DNA of 64,000 bases from the NCBI RefSeq assembly GCF_905220365.1, contig NC_061135.1:13235501-13299500 (forward strand), given 5' to 3'. Position 1 is the stretch's first letter. Every line of letters begins with the position of its first letter. Both the position numbers and the translations under genes were made by a program. This DNA comes from Vanessa cardui (Eukaryota; Arthropoda; Insecta; Lepidoptera; Nymphalidae). Below, piece after piece: positions 27,901 to 34,761 of the stretch. The notes under the pieces were generated by a model. The model had not been told where the DNA came from, searched no databases, and worked only from the letters and a program-made list of their open reading frames with translations.

Positions 27901-30900
27901 TGGCTGACACCGCCGTCGAATATAACAAATAATTGTAACTACTTTATGTAGTTGTAAATCGACTTTTAAGTAGTCTAATATTCTTCATTACTATTTTACT
28001 TAGGAGAACTGTAACAAATATATTGAATACTTAATTATTTTGTTTACTTTTTAGTGCATATTGATTTGTTTTGAAATAGTGTTTTGTTTGAAGTCGGTTT
28101 TTCTTTTTGTAATTTTTTTGTATGTGTTAATTCTATAAGTCGTTGATATAATGGCATAGGAGGCGCGTGAAAGGGATTTCGTGTGAACTTCGAATATGGA
28201 AATATAATCGGGTCGCCCACAACGCTCTTGAGCCTACATATTGCCTGGGAGGAAGAATATCCTTATTTTGCTTGAATACATAAACTACACATAACAACAC
28301 ATGTATATATATAAATAAAGTCTCAATCTTTATTACACTAGTTATCAACCGCGGATACGCTCTCTTTTTAAGATTCTCCGTAAGGCTTTACAGATAAAAA
28401 GTACTCTATGTCCTTCCTACGGGTTAAGGCTTGCTACATATGTTTCATGAAGTTCAGTTCAGTGGTTTAGCCGCGAAAGAACAACAGACAAAGTTTATTA
28501 TATTAAATATTTATTTCATTATAAATTCTGACGACCTCCTTTGTCAAGTAGTGTCTACACCGGTTTTCATGGGTAACCCATACCGAGGTCGCGGGTTCGA
28601 TTCCCGGCCGAATCGACGTAGAAAAAGTTATTTATATTTCTATGTTGTCTCGGGTCTGGGTTCACAGTAATACATGTTGTTCAACATTATAATTTAAGCG
28701 TACACCATAGACAATAACGAACCTAAAACATCAGTAAAAACCCATGGTCACTTAGTTATCTTAGTGAAAAGGCATTTCGTATAATTAATCCGGGACGCGT
28801 CCCGGCTTCGCGTGGGTGCAATTAAGAAAGAAAAGAATATGAAACATATACATATAATTTATACCGACTACCCTATGTCAGTCAGGATTAATATAGCTGT
28901 AATACTGAAAACATTTTTAAAATATTAATCAATATTTCCGGAAATCCCTTACGTTAAAAATAATTAATACGTTTTTTTAACATATAATATAGATTACCAA
29001 AATATAATAATAATCTCAAAAAGATTCCAAGAAATTAATTATACATAAACTAGCAATGTGTTTGTGTTTCTGTAAAATTTGTATTTTTTTTCTTTTTCTC
29101 TTTTTTATTATTGTATCGTGTATTTTTAGCCAGCTGTCGAAGGCGGTTATTATCTGATGTTGTGATCCGGCATTGATATCCCACGTTATATATATTTATA
29201 TATGTTTATATTCTTTATTCAAATTATACAAATTTATATGAAGTCAGTTTTTATTTTTGAATTAAAACTAAATTCGTTTTTTTATCGAAACGTAATATAA
29301 ACGATATTATAATATGTTTATATATTTAATGTTAATATCAAATTTATTGATAGAAAAGCTGCAGCAATATTTTTATCGTTTTATAATAATGAAAAATGTA
29401 AAAGTATATCCCTATGAATGCTTAAAATAAAACTAAGGATTAGATAGAGTGATTCGAGAGGAAGGTTTTATAATACATGGACAATACAGTAAACAAACAC
29501 TGATAATTTTAGAAGTTTCTAATGTGATGTCGTAAATAATGTGTTTATTTAAGCTTATATTGCAAACTACATATGTATGTATTGTCTTATGATTGAAAAA
29601 CTGTGAACTTTGTACAGCATTCTGTTGCATATTTAGTATCAGCATTACACCTACGAAGGCGGGGCGGATTCCTAGTTTTATATATTACTATTATTATTCA
29701 AGATATTATGAATAAATTAGAAAATAACAACAGTAAATAAAGTGTTTATATATCCAATTAAACGTTTAGTCGTCAACCTTAACGACATACTAATCGCGGT
29801 TTCAATTAACTAACACGAGGAAAAGTATAATCAAACCGCATTAGGGGACGGTTTTTGTCAAAACAAATATTTGTCGTAAATTTCAAACAACCTAGTTTTT
29901 GCTAATTAGTTTCATTACACTCATCGTGTGACACAATAACAACGCTTTACCTTGTTTTGTGGTTCCGTAACTACAGATTAAAGTAACGAGCTTCGAGTCA
30001 ATAAAAATCTACAAGCAATCAAATATGAAGCTTTTTTGTTAATAAATATTTATTTTGACGACCTCCATGGTCGAATAGTGTGTACCCCGGTTATTCATGG
30101 GTACGCCACTCTGAGGTCCCGGATTCAATTCCCGGCCAAGTCGATGTAGAAAGCTCATTAGTTTTCTATATAGCATTGGGTCTGGGTGTTGCCCCCCCCC
30201 ACTTTCCATCACGTGGGGGCAGCGCGTAATGCCTTTTTCCATAACTCAAGTGCTTTAGCTACTTACATTGGGATCATCAATATTTATTATTTAATTATTA
30301 TTTTGTTCTTCAATAAACTTGTGCGAAGTCTAAATACATCATTAAAGTTTATGATGATGACGTTCGTACAAGTTTCATCACAATGAAACATATTAAAATT
30401 ACGTCTGTAGATATAATTGTGTATGTTATTACTAAGTCGAATACCAATTTAGAGCACAGTGTCTAAGTGTAATTTCAAACCTCCCGGGGCCAACTAAGAT
30501 TAAGTACCAAAACTCCCCTCATTGTGTAATTTAACTCTGAATTCAAATCTTTAAATTGTTTGCTTTAAGATAGCTCGAAATATTGATAATATTAAATTAT
30601 TTTACTTTAATAAATGTGTCATGACAACTCTTAAATCATTATAGTGTATCTATATCCACTATGCCAATTAAAATGGCTTAATAAAAAATTCAGACTAGTT
30701 GCTTGTCCAATATATTATCGGTAATATATACGATTGCTTTGAAAGCTTATATGAGCTATTAATAATTACAATTATTAATCGTTAAATGTTAAATGTATAC
30801 TACAAAACCTTCGTCTAGATACACACACATTCAAATCATTAACATTACATACATATACGTATACACACACAGACAAGCAACTTATCGAAATTGAAACTAA

Positions 30901-33847
30901 ATATTACGAATAAAGCTATCCTTTTAGAGGCACATAATTTTTAATCATTGTAATGTACATGTACATGAGTCGAGATGGCCCAGTGGTTCCAATGCGTGCA
31001 TCTTAACCGATGATTGCGGGTTCAAACCCAGGCAAGCACCACTGTTTCATGTGCTTAATTTGTCTTTATAATTCATCTCGTGCTCAGCGGTGAAGGAAAA
31101 CATCGTGAGGAAACCTGCATGTGACAAATTTCATAGAAATTCTGCCACATGTGTATTCCACCAACCCGCATTGGAACAGCGTGGTGGAATATGTTCCAAA
31201 CCTTCTCCTCAAAGGGAGAGGAGGCCTTTAGCCCAGCAGTGGGAATTTACAGGCTGTTGTTGTTTGTTGTTGTATACATATATACGTATACACACAAGCA
31301 ATTTATTGAAATTGAAACTAAATATTACGAATAAAGCTATCCTTTTAGAGGCACATAATTTTTAATCATTGTAATGTACATACGAAATCATTTCCTTTCA
31401 TAAGTAACTATGGAAGTAGGAAAAAATTATGAAACAAATATCAATATTATGAAGTTGAATTTGTTATAAAAAAAAGCTAATCTACTGAAGAGTAGCAATT
31501 TGATTCGAAAAATTCCCGCGATAGATAGACCGTTTATTGAGGACGGCTATAACTCCGCGCGATCACCCCTAGGAGCAGAGCAGTTATCGTAAACGTCAAG
31601 CGATCTTGCAAACTAACACTCTGTACGCGAAGCGGGAACCTCGACGTGCTATAAATTCTCTTTAAATATAAACGGCTTTAGTGCTAACTTCCCCACTGAT
31701 TTGCCTCGTTTTGTCATTGATTTAATGTTCCAAGTAAAAGACATACTTCTGTTTGACTGTTAATAACTTTTATACGTAATTATGAAATTTATCTATACGT
31801 AGTGTGTGTATATTCCACCAACCCGCATTGGAACAGCGTGGTGGAATATGTTCCAAACCTTCTCCTCGAAAGGGAGAGGAGGCCTTTAGCCCAGCAGTAG
31901 GAATTTACAGGCTGTTGTTGTGTTGTTGTGTTGTGAATGCGTGTACACTAGATACTGGAACTGTAAGATTTCTTTCCAATCAAACAGACAACCTTAAGAG
32001 CTTAATTATTTATTTATAATTTATTGCTCCAACACTTAGTGCAACATTATACCTAAGGATTAACATTTAAAAGTTGCATGAATGCAAAAGGCGGCCTTAT
32101 CACTTGATGTTATGTTCCTTGTGCCTCTAATAGTTCTCTCACCCTTCACAGTGGAACACAACAACACTAAATTGCTACCTACCCAGACGGGCTTGTGGAA
32201 AGCCGTTAGGGCTTTGTACAAGCCCTAAGTAAGATTAACTGTTATCATTTTAAAACAAATTAAAATGTACTTTACGCTTTCACAAGAAGCTTTGAATCAT
32301 CGTTTTACAGAATTGTACATACGTTATGTATCTCTAAATCTACCACCGGTTTGGACCGTAAACTCTTCCAAGAAAAACCGACAAGAAGCTCACTCAAGTT
32401 ACTCTTTTCCGACATTTGTAATACAAATTTACTTTTATTTTCCGAATTTAAGAATTTCATTTTGCGTCATCAGATCGTCATCAGAGTTATGTTTTTTGTG
32501 ATTGATTCTTTTGAATTTCGAAATCACATATGTTTATATGTTAGGAAAATAAGTATGTATTATTTAAAATCGCGGTCAACATAATACACATCAGTGTATT
32601 AGAAATAATAAGGAAAAAAGGTTATTTTACATGTGAGGAATCATCCGCGTCAGTTATTTGTAAAATATTAAATTATTATTCGGAATCACAAGTATAAAGA
32701 ACCCAGCGCGGTCGTTGAACTCACTGCACATCTATCACTCCCATTGTCTGCTCGTGCGAATGTCAGCTATGTCATTATCTAGTCTGAATTAGTAGTTTAT
32801 GAGTTCAGACGTGCAAACATACATAGGTCAAAGTTCAACAAACACGTAAAAATATATTAACAAAGATATCGCTAGACTCTTGATATATATCAATTCTTTT
32901 TTTAAATACTTCAAAAGTTAACGATCTTACTAACATACTTTCATTAGCAATTACAAAATTGAGTCATCTCTTTCGGCCATCTTTTATTTTACGTGCGAAA
33001 GAGAAGGACACGTTATCGTTTAACTGATTATCCTCAAACAACGTTTTTAGAGCCTATTCAAATCACTGGAGAAGTAAAAGTTAAGATGTACGCATTCTAT
33101 CCGCTGGGGTAACCGGCAAAATTCGTATCAATAATCTACAAATAATTAAATTGGAGTGTCTGTTTGTAATATTAAAATAGCCCTTTTTACTCAATGCACA
33201 CGGTATATATACCAAAACAGTTTTTTTTTACAATTTTTGTATTACTATCTGTCTGTTTGTTCCGGTTAATCTATGGAACGGCTGGACCTATTTTGACAAA
33301 TTTCCACTGGCAGGTAACTGATATAATAGGGAATAAATTAGACTACAATAATATATTTTTTTGTAATATTCAAGGGCGTACAAGGTCGCGGGCACAGCTA
33401 CTGTCATATAATTGGAAGATGAAGAGATCTTGAATAATATACAGATGCTCGAATATTATAAAATTTATACTTGAAAAAAAATGCCTTTAGATTGTTACAC
33501 AGTTTATATTATAATAAACATAGATCTATTGCTATACGAAACACGCCATTAAAAAAACCCAGGCAGCATATCATACATACACATGTCATATTTTAGCCAT
33601 TTTATACAAATCTTCAGTTAACCTAAACCGTCCTCATGAATCACTGGGCATTGGTTAAAGCCGTATGAAATTGTTCCCAAAGACTAGGGACTTTGCTTTA
33701 TAATATAGTGGTTCCCGTTGATACATTGATAGGCGCACTTACCTCGGGTTCATTGATAAGTTTCCGGTGATGTTCGTGACTTGGTACCGTAGATCTCTTG
33801 TGGACATTGTGGTGAGATAATAAGTAGTATCCTTTGAGGGCACCGAT
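3767..33847 (-). CDS. Fur2: Furin-like protease 2 (Fur2), partial gene span, 12 joined exons
   Basis: A calcium-dependent serine endoprotease of the kexin/furin family that cleaves precursor proteins after paired basic residues in the secretory pathway. Exons in transcript order: 33847-33743, 15902-15726, 15353-15219, 15134-14827, 14605-12809, 12725-12492, 10400-10260, 9751-9612, 9142-8887, 6125-6031, 5246-5083, 3922-3767. Phases agree at every junction and the sum is 3708 nt (1235 residues plus stop). Numbered from the first recognised codon, the order is: late prodomain 1-50 ending in the RRIKR cleavage site; catalytic domain with Asp125 (ILDDGI), His164 (HGTRC), Asn265 (ASGNGG) and Ser345 (GTSASAP); P domain; then about ten Cys-rich furin repeats; a transmembrane helix; a short tail. 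The membrane anchor and long Cys-rich region match the Fur2 / PC5-PC6 type. The first coding exon(s), with signal peptide and early prodomain, are not identified. Confidence 0.93.
4186..4475 (+). mobile_element. Repeat family E copy (Fur2 last intron)
   Basis: Degenerate copy of a family seen at least seven times here. It runs from a head like CTAGCGACCCGGCTTCGCAC, through TTCTAAAATTATCAGT, to TTAAAGATCTAAGCAT and a tail like TTTGTTTTATACTATG. There is no coding capacity; it is probably a non-autonomous element or a LINE 3' end. Confidence 0.6.
4529..4690 (-). mobile_element. Retroelement 3' end
   Basis: On the minus strand the segment ends AATAAAGTTTATTTT followed by a homopolymer run (4529-4546). 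This is the same terminal style as family F and is consistent with a 5'-truncated non-LTR retrotransposon copy. Confidence 0.4.
4750..4795 (+). repeat. (GT)n microsatellite
   Basis: About 45 bp of GT dinucleotide repeats with a few interruptions. Confidence 0.9.
5083..5246 (-). CDS. Fur2: Fur2 exon: transmembrane segment
   Basis: Acceptor CCTTACAG and donor CACACAG/GTATAC. The first two bases complete a Gly codon and the exon ends in phase 0. It encodes ECINSSVAGKRR, a linker, then a single hydrophobic helix (ALASLVAAVAALSVTVFIV and on to MIL) that anchors the enzyme in the membrane. A plus-strand frame over the same bases is only a shadow of this GC-rich exon. Confidence 0.9.
5326..5640 (+). 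mobile_element. SINE-A copy (tRNA-derived SINE), near full length
   Basis: SINE-A is the most frequent repeat here. It has a tRNA-like head with A box (TGGCCCAGTGG in the best copies) and B box (GGGTTCAAACC). A body follows with GTGAAGGAAAACATCGTGAG and CCAACCCGCATTGGAACAGC, then a tail of GTT or TTAC units. This copy is complete but diverged, with a TTAC-type tail. Translations of the body in any frame are not genes. Confidence 0.85.
5815..5960 (+). mobile_element. Repeat family B fragment (degenerate)
   Basis: Matches the middle of family B (TGTAGTTACACTGGCTCACTC-like segment, then CCGGAACACAATAATAC). It lies in the Fur2 intron between the membrane exon and the last Cys-rich exon. Confidence 0.5.
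6031..6125 (-). CDS. Fur2: Fur2 exon: last Cys-rich segment
   Basis: 95 nt, acceptor ATCATAG, donor CCG/GTAAGC. It starts with the third base of an Arg codon and ends on the first base of a Gly codon. It encodes LNNQCVRCCSERGIAANATA then LPDCCHCHPDT, with seven Cys, closing the furin-repeat region before the membrane exon. NAT is a possible N-glycosylation site. Confidence 0.88.
7355..7565 (+). mobile_element. Interspersed repeat (AGCTCGCCTGATG type)
   Basis: Contains GCTCGCCTGATGAAAGATGA, then GGTGCGTTGCCGATCTTTAA and GGAAAGAGTACGC. I recall these segments as part of a common lepidopteran interspersed repeat. Short open frames on both strands fall inside this repeat and are not genes. Confidence 0.5.
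8747..8807. repeat. Short inverted repeat
   Basis: Perfect 15-bp arms (AAATTAATATCAATC at 8747-8761 and its complement at 8793-8807) around a 31-bp spacer, just downstream in the transcript from a Fur2 splice donor. Confidence 0.6.
8887..9142 (-). CDS. Fur2: Fur2 exon: Cys-rich furin repeats
   Basis: 256 nt, acceptor CTTCACCAG, donor GATAG/GTGAGT. It begins with two bases of a Gly codon and ends with two bases of an Arg codon. It encodes about 84 residues with Cys spacing typical of furin-like repeats (CRHCHHYCRECNGSGPLHC, later CRACDESCRTCSGPGQYSC). Such repeats in PC5/PC6-type convertases bind cell-surface or matrix partners; that role here is inferred. Confidence 0.92.
9368..9500 (-). mobile_element. 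Repeat family B fragment (degenerate)
   Basis: On the minus strand it matches the 3' part of family B (GTGGGTAGTACCTA, then TTTGCACAATGCCC). It lies in a 469-bp intron of Fur2. Confidence 0.45.
9612..9751 (-). CDS. Fur2: Fur2 exon: Cys-rich furin repeat
   Basis: 140 nt, acceptor TACTACAG, donor CTCAAG/GTATAA. One base completes the preceding Gly codon and one base opens the next. It encodes YYADRGTCSKCYLSCRTC, then IGPRRDQCASCPPGW and ECHPECPQ: one complete furin-like repeat. Confidence 0.92.
10260..10400 (-). CDS. Fur2: Fur2 exon: Cys-rich furin repeat (acceptor ambiguous)
   Basis: Encodes RGYYAEAGRCTRCMHGC, then ADCVSRLNCTSC and GACRTACAEG; donor GAGG/GTGAGA. Two AG acceptors lie 7 bp apart: the inner one (GAATGCAG, exon from 10400) and the outer one (GTATCAG, exon from 10407). 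Only the inner site keeps the frame with the preceding exon as I define it, giving Asn at the junction (NH then N-R-G-Y-Y). The outer site would add a Cys but needs an extra, unseen exon upstream. Confidence 0.78.
10817..11093 (-). mobile_element. SINE-A copy, near full length
   Basis: Reverse-oriented SINE-A with tail side at 10817 and tRNA-like head (AGATGGCCCAGTGG) at 11093. A small deletion removes part of the conserved body near 10910. Confidence 0.85.
11335..11740 (+). mobile_element. Repeat family C copy with internal 103-bp tandem array
   Basis: Family C is recognised by TTCGGTTCAGCGG...GTGAAAGAGCGACAGAC near its end and TGTCATGTGT...GCAAAAAAGT in its body. In this copy the body unit is repeated (starts at 11367, 11470 and 11573; the third is cut at about 11660 where the normal terminal part begins). 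Confidence 0.8.
11367..11660 (+). repeat. 103-bp tandem repeat, about 2.9 units
   Basis: Units begin GGGTTTAGTTGTCATG, GGGTTTGGTTGTCATG and GGGTTTGGTTGTCATG at exactly 103-bp spacing, differing by only a few bases. Confidence 0.9.
11761..11872. mobile_element. MITE-like element with 36-bp terminal inverted repeats
   Basis: Left arm 11761-11796 starts CTAGCGCGCACTGG. The right arm 11837-11872 is its reverse complement with two mismatches. The centre of about 40 bp has no coding potential. Confidence 0.7.
12492..12725 (-). CDS. Fur2: Fur2 exon: Cys-rich furin repeats
   Basis: 234 nt, acceptor ATTTTTAG, donor CACAA/GTACGT. It encodes CPVGCASCLTTLCLTCNSN, WELNKKGKC and later CTPCHSDCESCFGETEANC. 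The first base completes the Lys codon left open by the large exon, so KECMK runs directly into CPVGC, the regular furin-repeat spacing. Confidence 0.93.
12809..14605 (-). CDS. Fur2: Fur2 large exon: catalytic Asn/Ser, P domain, first furin repeats
   Basis: 1797 nt in one exon, acceptor GCTTTCAG, donor ATGAA/GTAAGT. It starts with AFIYGVTSGRRGKG, then the oxyanion-hole Asn in VWASGNGG, the furin signature DSCNCDGYTNSI, and the nucleophile Ser in HTGTSASAPLAAG. The P (Homo B) domain follows, with conserved EHVQC and FLSVHFWGE; where many family members carry RGD this protein has RGN (PRGNL). A Pro/Ser/Asp-rich linker leads to the first five Cys-rich repeats, from CDPECDSQGC to YYSDKKRKECMK. 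The P domain stabilises the fold and sets calcium and pH dependence in this family. The exon is unusually long next to its 95-308 nt neighbours. Confidence 0.97.
14827..15134 (-). CDS. Fur2: Fur2 exon: catalytic His
   Basis: 308 nt, phase 0 after acceptor GTTAG, donor AGAAG/GTAAGT leaving two bases of an Arg codon. It encodes DPLASTDINGNDDDP, then QDNGDNKHGTRCAGE with the catalytic His, GVAYN-like GVGIAYNASVGGVRML, and the Asp/Glu-rich IYSASWGPEDDGKTVDGPG that lines the basic-residue-specific S1 pocket in furins. Confidence 0.97.
15219..15353 (-). CDS. Fur2: Fur2 exon: catalytic Asp
   Basis: 135 nt, phase 0 at both ends, acceptor CTTAACAG, donor CTAT/GTAAGC. It encodes NGGAKDGLDMNVASAW and VVVSILDDGIQTNHPDL; the first Asp of DDG is the catalytic residue by family alignment. 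Confidence 0.97.
15434..15702 (+). mobile_element. Repeat family B copy, near full length
   Basis: Family B is about 265 bp, from GTTGGCGGACGAG/GGGCCACCTGATG, through CTGTAAGAAATATTAAC and GGAACTAAGATGTTATG, to TTGCACAAAGCCCTACCACC. This copy occupies most of a 372-bp Fur2 intron, opposite to the gene. A minus-strand frame here is a shadow of the next exon plus this repeat. Confidence 0.8.
15726..15902 (-). CDS. Fur2: Fur2 exon: prodomain cleavage site and start of mature enzyme
   Basis: 177 nt, phase 0 at both ends, acceptor TGTTTCCAG, donor ATCTG/GTAAGT. It encodes VKWFEQQREKRRIKRDYN, containing the autocatalytic cleavage site RRIKR/D. A basic Arg/Ser/His-rich stretch follows, then FFPDPLFKEQWYL, the conserved N-terminal strand of the mature catalytic domain. 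The basic insert before FPDPLF is longer than in vertebrate furin. Confidence 0.95.
16138..16367 (+). mobile_element. Repeat family E copy
   Basis: Head CTTGCGACCCACCACGACTT, body with CCTTCCTCTCGAATCAC and AAAGATCTAAGCATATATAG, and a tail ending TACCATGTAGTGAT. Confidence 0.75.
18268..18390. mobile_element. Fragments of families B (+) and D (-)
   Basis: TTGGCACTGTAAGAAATATT is a short family B segment. It is followed by a truncated family D copy whose minus-strand head CTAGCTGTGCCCGCGACTTT lies at 18388. Confidence 0.55.
18748..19022 (-). mobile_element. SINE-A copy, near full length
   Basis: Tail side at 18748, tRNA-like head (GAGATGGCTCAGTGG on the minus strand) at 19022. Two short frames on the minus strand are products of this repeat. 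Confidence 0.85.
19041..19325 (+). mobile_element. Repeat family D copy, full length
   Basis: Family D runs from AGCTGTGCCCGCGACCTT, through GAAAGTCCCGTCAAAATCGG and GCCGGAACAAACA, to a tail AAAAAAGGGCTATTTTAATA and ACAGACACTCC. It directly abuts the SINE-A copy upstream. Confidence 0.75.
19423..19460 (+). promoter_or_regulatory. Candidate plus-strand core promoter (TATA plus initiator)
   Basis: TATATAAAAG at 19423-19432 is followed about 30 bp later by a CTCAATC initiator-like motif at 19453-19459, the spacing expected for a TATA promoter. It lies inside the large Fur2 intron on the opposite strand. Confidence 0.35.
19456..19628 (+). other. Candidate untranslated first exon of a nested plus-strand transcript
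   Basis: Runs from the putative start to a strong donor, ATCAACAG/GTAAGT. It is A-rich toward the donor like insect 5' leaders. It contains one ATG (19489) with a 29-codon frame that stops inside the exon. No matching downstream coding exon was recognised in the window, so it may be a non-coding RNA or a chance match. Confidence 0.25.
20755..20990 (+). mobile_element. Repeat family F copy (non-LTR 3' end)
   Basis: Family F contains GCCGGTTCTTCTCGGTAGAA, TCTACTTTCCGAACCGG and ends TAAAGTTTATTTTGATTTG. It has a poly(A)-signal-like end and is typical of a truncated non-LTR retrotransposon. Confidence 0.75.
20991..21167 (+). mobile_element. Repeat family B copy, truncated
   Basis: Begins near ACCTTACATCGCCAATTG and ends CCCTACTACCAAGTAA. 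It directly follows the family F copy. Confidence 0.65.
21950..22160 (-). mobile_element. Repeat family B copy, degenerate
   Basis: Minus-strand match with conserved bits near TAGTGACGCTGCCTCGG and the head end (GCCACCTAACGGTAAGTGG) at about 22130. A GGCGGTGGCGGTGG run lies inside. Confidence 0.5.
23829..24062 (+). mobile_element. Repeat family B copy
   Basis: Begins TGTTGGCGGACGAGCATAT, contains GCTGTAAGAAATATTAACCC, ends GAATATCTAATGAGTAG. Confidence 0.75.
24395..24595 (+). mobile_element. Repeat family C copy
   Basis: From CGCCCGCGTTTTTGCTCGCG through GAAATTCAAGTTTGCTTC to GTGAAAGAGCGTCAGACAG and ATTTATAATGTTAGTAT. Confidence 0.7.
24661..24960 (+). mobile_element. SINE-A copy, full length
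   Basis: Head GAGATGGCCCAGTGG (A box), B box GGGTTCAAACC, and a (GTT)n tail at 24944-24958. One of the best-preserved copies. Confidence 0.92.
24965..25112 (-). mobile_element. Repeat family D copy, truncated
   Basis: Starts right after the SINE-A tail. The minus-strand head, AGTGCCTGTGACTGTGCG, is diverged. Confidence 0.55.
25621..26365 (-). mobile_element. Non-autonomous element X (contains family C segment), split by family B
   Basis: Segments 25621-25845 and 26118-26365 match, in reverse, 41700-41942 and 41140-41700. The insertion between them is the family B copy at 25852-26118. The element has no coding frame; its style is compatible with a non-autonomous Helitron but termini are not proven. 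Confidence 0.7.
25852..26118 (+). mobile_element. Repeat family B copy, full length, inserted in element X
   Basis: From GTTGGCGGACGAGTATATGG to TTGCACAAAGCCCTACCT. It interrupts element X. Confidence 0.85.
26975..27095 (+). mobile_element. Repeat family B fragment, degenerate
   Basis: Matches the 3' part (CACAAAAATACTAAGTACC, then AAAGCTCTACCACAAGTA). Confidence 0.4.
27165..27420 (-). mobile_element. Repeat family D copy, full length
   Basis: Tail end ATTGGAGTGTATGTTTGTAA at 27165; minus-strand head CTAGCTGTGCCCCCGACC at 27420. Confidence 0.75.
27705..28110 (+). mobile_element. Element G copy with GAAGTCGGTT ends
   Basis: Begins AACCGACTTCAAAAAGGAGG and ends TGAAGTCGGTTTTTCTTTTT, giving short terminal inverted repeats. 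It carries a perfect 30-bp palindrome in the middle. The right half matches the arms of the 60 kb fold-back element. A short frame inside is not a gene. Confidence 0.7.
28355..28500 (+). mobile_element. Repeat family C fragment
   Basis: Contains CTATGTCCTTCCTACGG and TTCAGTTCAGTGGTTTAGCC followed by a CGAAAGAACAACAGACA tail. Confidence 0.5.
28520..28700 (+). mobile_element. SINE-H copy (second tRNA-derived SINE)
   Basis: Contains GACGACCTCCTTTGTCAAG, then GAGGTCGCGGGTTCGATTCC (B-box-like) and GTCTCGGGTCTGGGTTC. It shares its order with copies at 30050 and 62770. Confidence 0.65.
29440..29670 (-). mobile_element. Repeat family E copy
   Basis: Minus-strand head near CCGCCTTCGTAGGTGTAATG; tail region GAGGAAGGTTTTATAATACA at the low end. 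Confidence 0.65.
30050..30290 (+). mobile_element. SINE-H copy, full length
   Basis: GACGACCTCCATGGTCGAAT, GGTACGCCACTCTGAGGTCC, GGATTCAATTCCCGGCC (B-box-like), then GGGTCTGGGTGTTG, a run of C at about 30190, and CTACTTACATTGGGATCAT. Frames over it on either strand are not genes. Confidence 0.7.
30849..31381 (+). repeat. About 110-bp direct repeats flanking a SINE-A
   Basis: 30849-30961 and 31274-31381 are near-identical (AAATTGAAACTAAATATTAC, AAAGCTATCCTTTTAGAGGC in both), with the SINE-A between them. Confidence 0.85.
30967..31273 (+). mobile_element. SINE-A copy, full length
   Basis: GAGTCGAGATGGCCCAGTGG head, B box GGGTTCAAACC, and a GTTGTTGTTTGTTGTTG tail. Confidence 0.92.
31804..31934 (+). 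mobile_element. SINE-A copy, 5'-truncated
   Basis: Starts at TATTCCACCAACCCGCATTG and ends in a GTTGTTGTGTTGTTG tail; only the 3' 130 bp are present. Confidence 0.85.
32085..32240 (+). mobile_element. Repeat family B copy, degenerate
   Basis: ATGTTATGTTCCTTGTGCCT, GTGGAACACAACAACAC, CCTACCCAGACGGGCTTG, then a short inverted duplication of AGGGCTTGTAC / AAGCCGTTAGGG. Confidence 0.55.
32255..32430 (-). mobile_element. Repeat family F copy, degenerate
   Basis: Minus-strand family F with ACCACCGGTTTGGACCGTAA and AAACCGACAAGAAGCTCA-type blocks. Open frames here are repeat-derived. Confidence 0.5.
33145..33405 (-). mobile_element. Repeat family D copy
   Basis: Tail ATTGGAGTGTCTGTTTGTAA at the low end; minus-strand head AGCTGTGCCCGCGACCTTG near 33402. 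Confidence 0.75.
33743..33847 (-). CDS. Fur2: Fur2 exon: middle of the prodomain (most upstream recognised)
   Basis: 105 nt, phase 0 at both ends, acceptor TTGTTCCAG, donor CCGAG/GTAAGT. It encodes IGALKGYYLLSHHNVHKRS, then HEHHRKLINEPE. It aligns with the convertase prodomain segment G-ALK-YYHF...KRS, including the secondary internal cleavage region (HKR/S). It joins in frame to VKWFEQQ of the next exon. The preceding part (signal peptide and the HWAV-type start of the prodomain) must be upstream. Confidence 0.9.
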
Positions 33848-33904
33848 CTGGAACAAAGGATGAAAGTATTAAAATTTTGGATACATGTAATTTATATTTG
33901 ATAC

Positions 33905-34095
33905 ATGGCATGATGTTAAGCAGCATCATCGCTTATATACAGCAGTGCTGGAAATATTAATAATTCCTTAAATCGCCAATGCCACACATGGATACTAAGA
34001 CGCTAAGTATCTTATCCTGTTAGTTGTACACTGGGTCACTCACTCTTTCAACAAGAACAAAAGAATTCTAAATGTTGCTATTTGACAGGATAAAA
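33905..34095 (+). mobile_element. Repeat family B copy, degenerate
   Basis: Contains GCTGGAAATATTAATAATTC, AAATCGCCAATGCC and TGTACACTGGGTCACTCACT, close upstream of the Fur2 exon acceptor. Confidence 0.55.
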
Positions 34096-34457
34096 TGAGA
34101 GATTTTATTTTTTAACTATTTCTTTACACATTTTGTATTGCATTACGATATTATATATTTGGAAATTAATTAACTATGTATGCATTTGCAGGATTACCTA
34201 TAGATTTAAAGCTAGGTACTAAATTAATATGTACTTATCAGACATAAAAAGGTTTTAGTTAATGGTGCTATAATCCTGTTAGTGTTAAGTTCAATGTGCA
34301 TAAATACTAATCTACTCATAAAGGCAGAAGTAATCAGGTCAATTTATGGGTATAAATTTATATCACCTATATTCATGTTTACTTTTAGAAACGAGGCTGT
34401 GAATGTTCTATATTCGAACACGCTTATGTCTAGAACTATAAACCAAATTTGACATAA

Positions 34458-34761
34458 AACAGCCTGTAAATTTCCCGATGCTGGGCTAAGGCCTCCTCTC
34501 ACTTTGAGGAGAAGGTTTGGAACATATTCCATCACGCTGTTCCAATGCGGGTTGGTAGAATACACATGTGGCAGAATTTCTATGAAATTAGTCAGATGCA
34601 GGTTTCCTCACGATCTTTTCACGAGATGAATTATAAAGAAAAATTAAAGAGCCTAGATAGCCCAGTGGTTAGAACGCGTATATTAACCGATGATTGCGGG
34701 TCCAAACCCAGGCAAGCACCACTGAATATTAATGTGCTTAATTTGTCTTTGTCTTTATAAT
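34458..34761. mobile_element. SINE-A with inverted 5' half
   Basis: 34458-34647 is the SINE 3' half on the minus strand (tail side AACAGCCTGTAAATTTCC). 34648-34761 is the SINE 5' half (TAGCCCAGTGG, GGGTCCAAACC) on the plus strand. Each half ends in the same body region (AATTAA / TTAATTTGTC). Confidence 0.85.

Larger units (their letters stand above)
15903..33742. other. 17.8 kb Fur2 intron, repeat-filled
   Basis: Lies between the two prodomain exons. It holds the repeats listed below, a unique GC-richer island at 16437-16700, a plus-strand promoter-like segment at 19423-19630, and unique AT-rich sequence (for example 16860-18220, 19640-20560, 21170-21930, 22160-23810, 26400-26970, 29030-29430 and 32440-33140) in which I see no coding exon. 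Confidence 0.7.

Noticed and set aside
28580..28620. GGGTTCGATTCCCGG as a possible tRNA T-arm
   Set aside because: It belongs to SINE-H, which recurs at 30050 and 62770, and lacks a complete tRNA fold.
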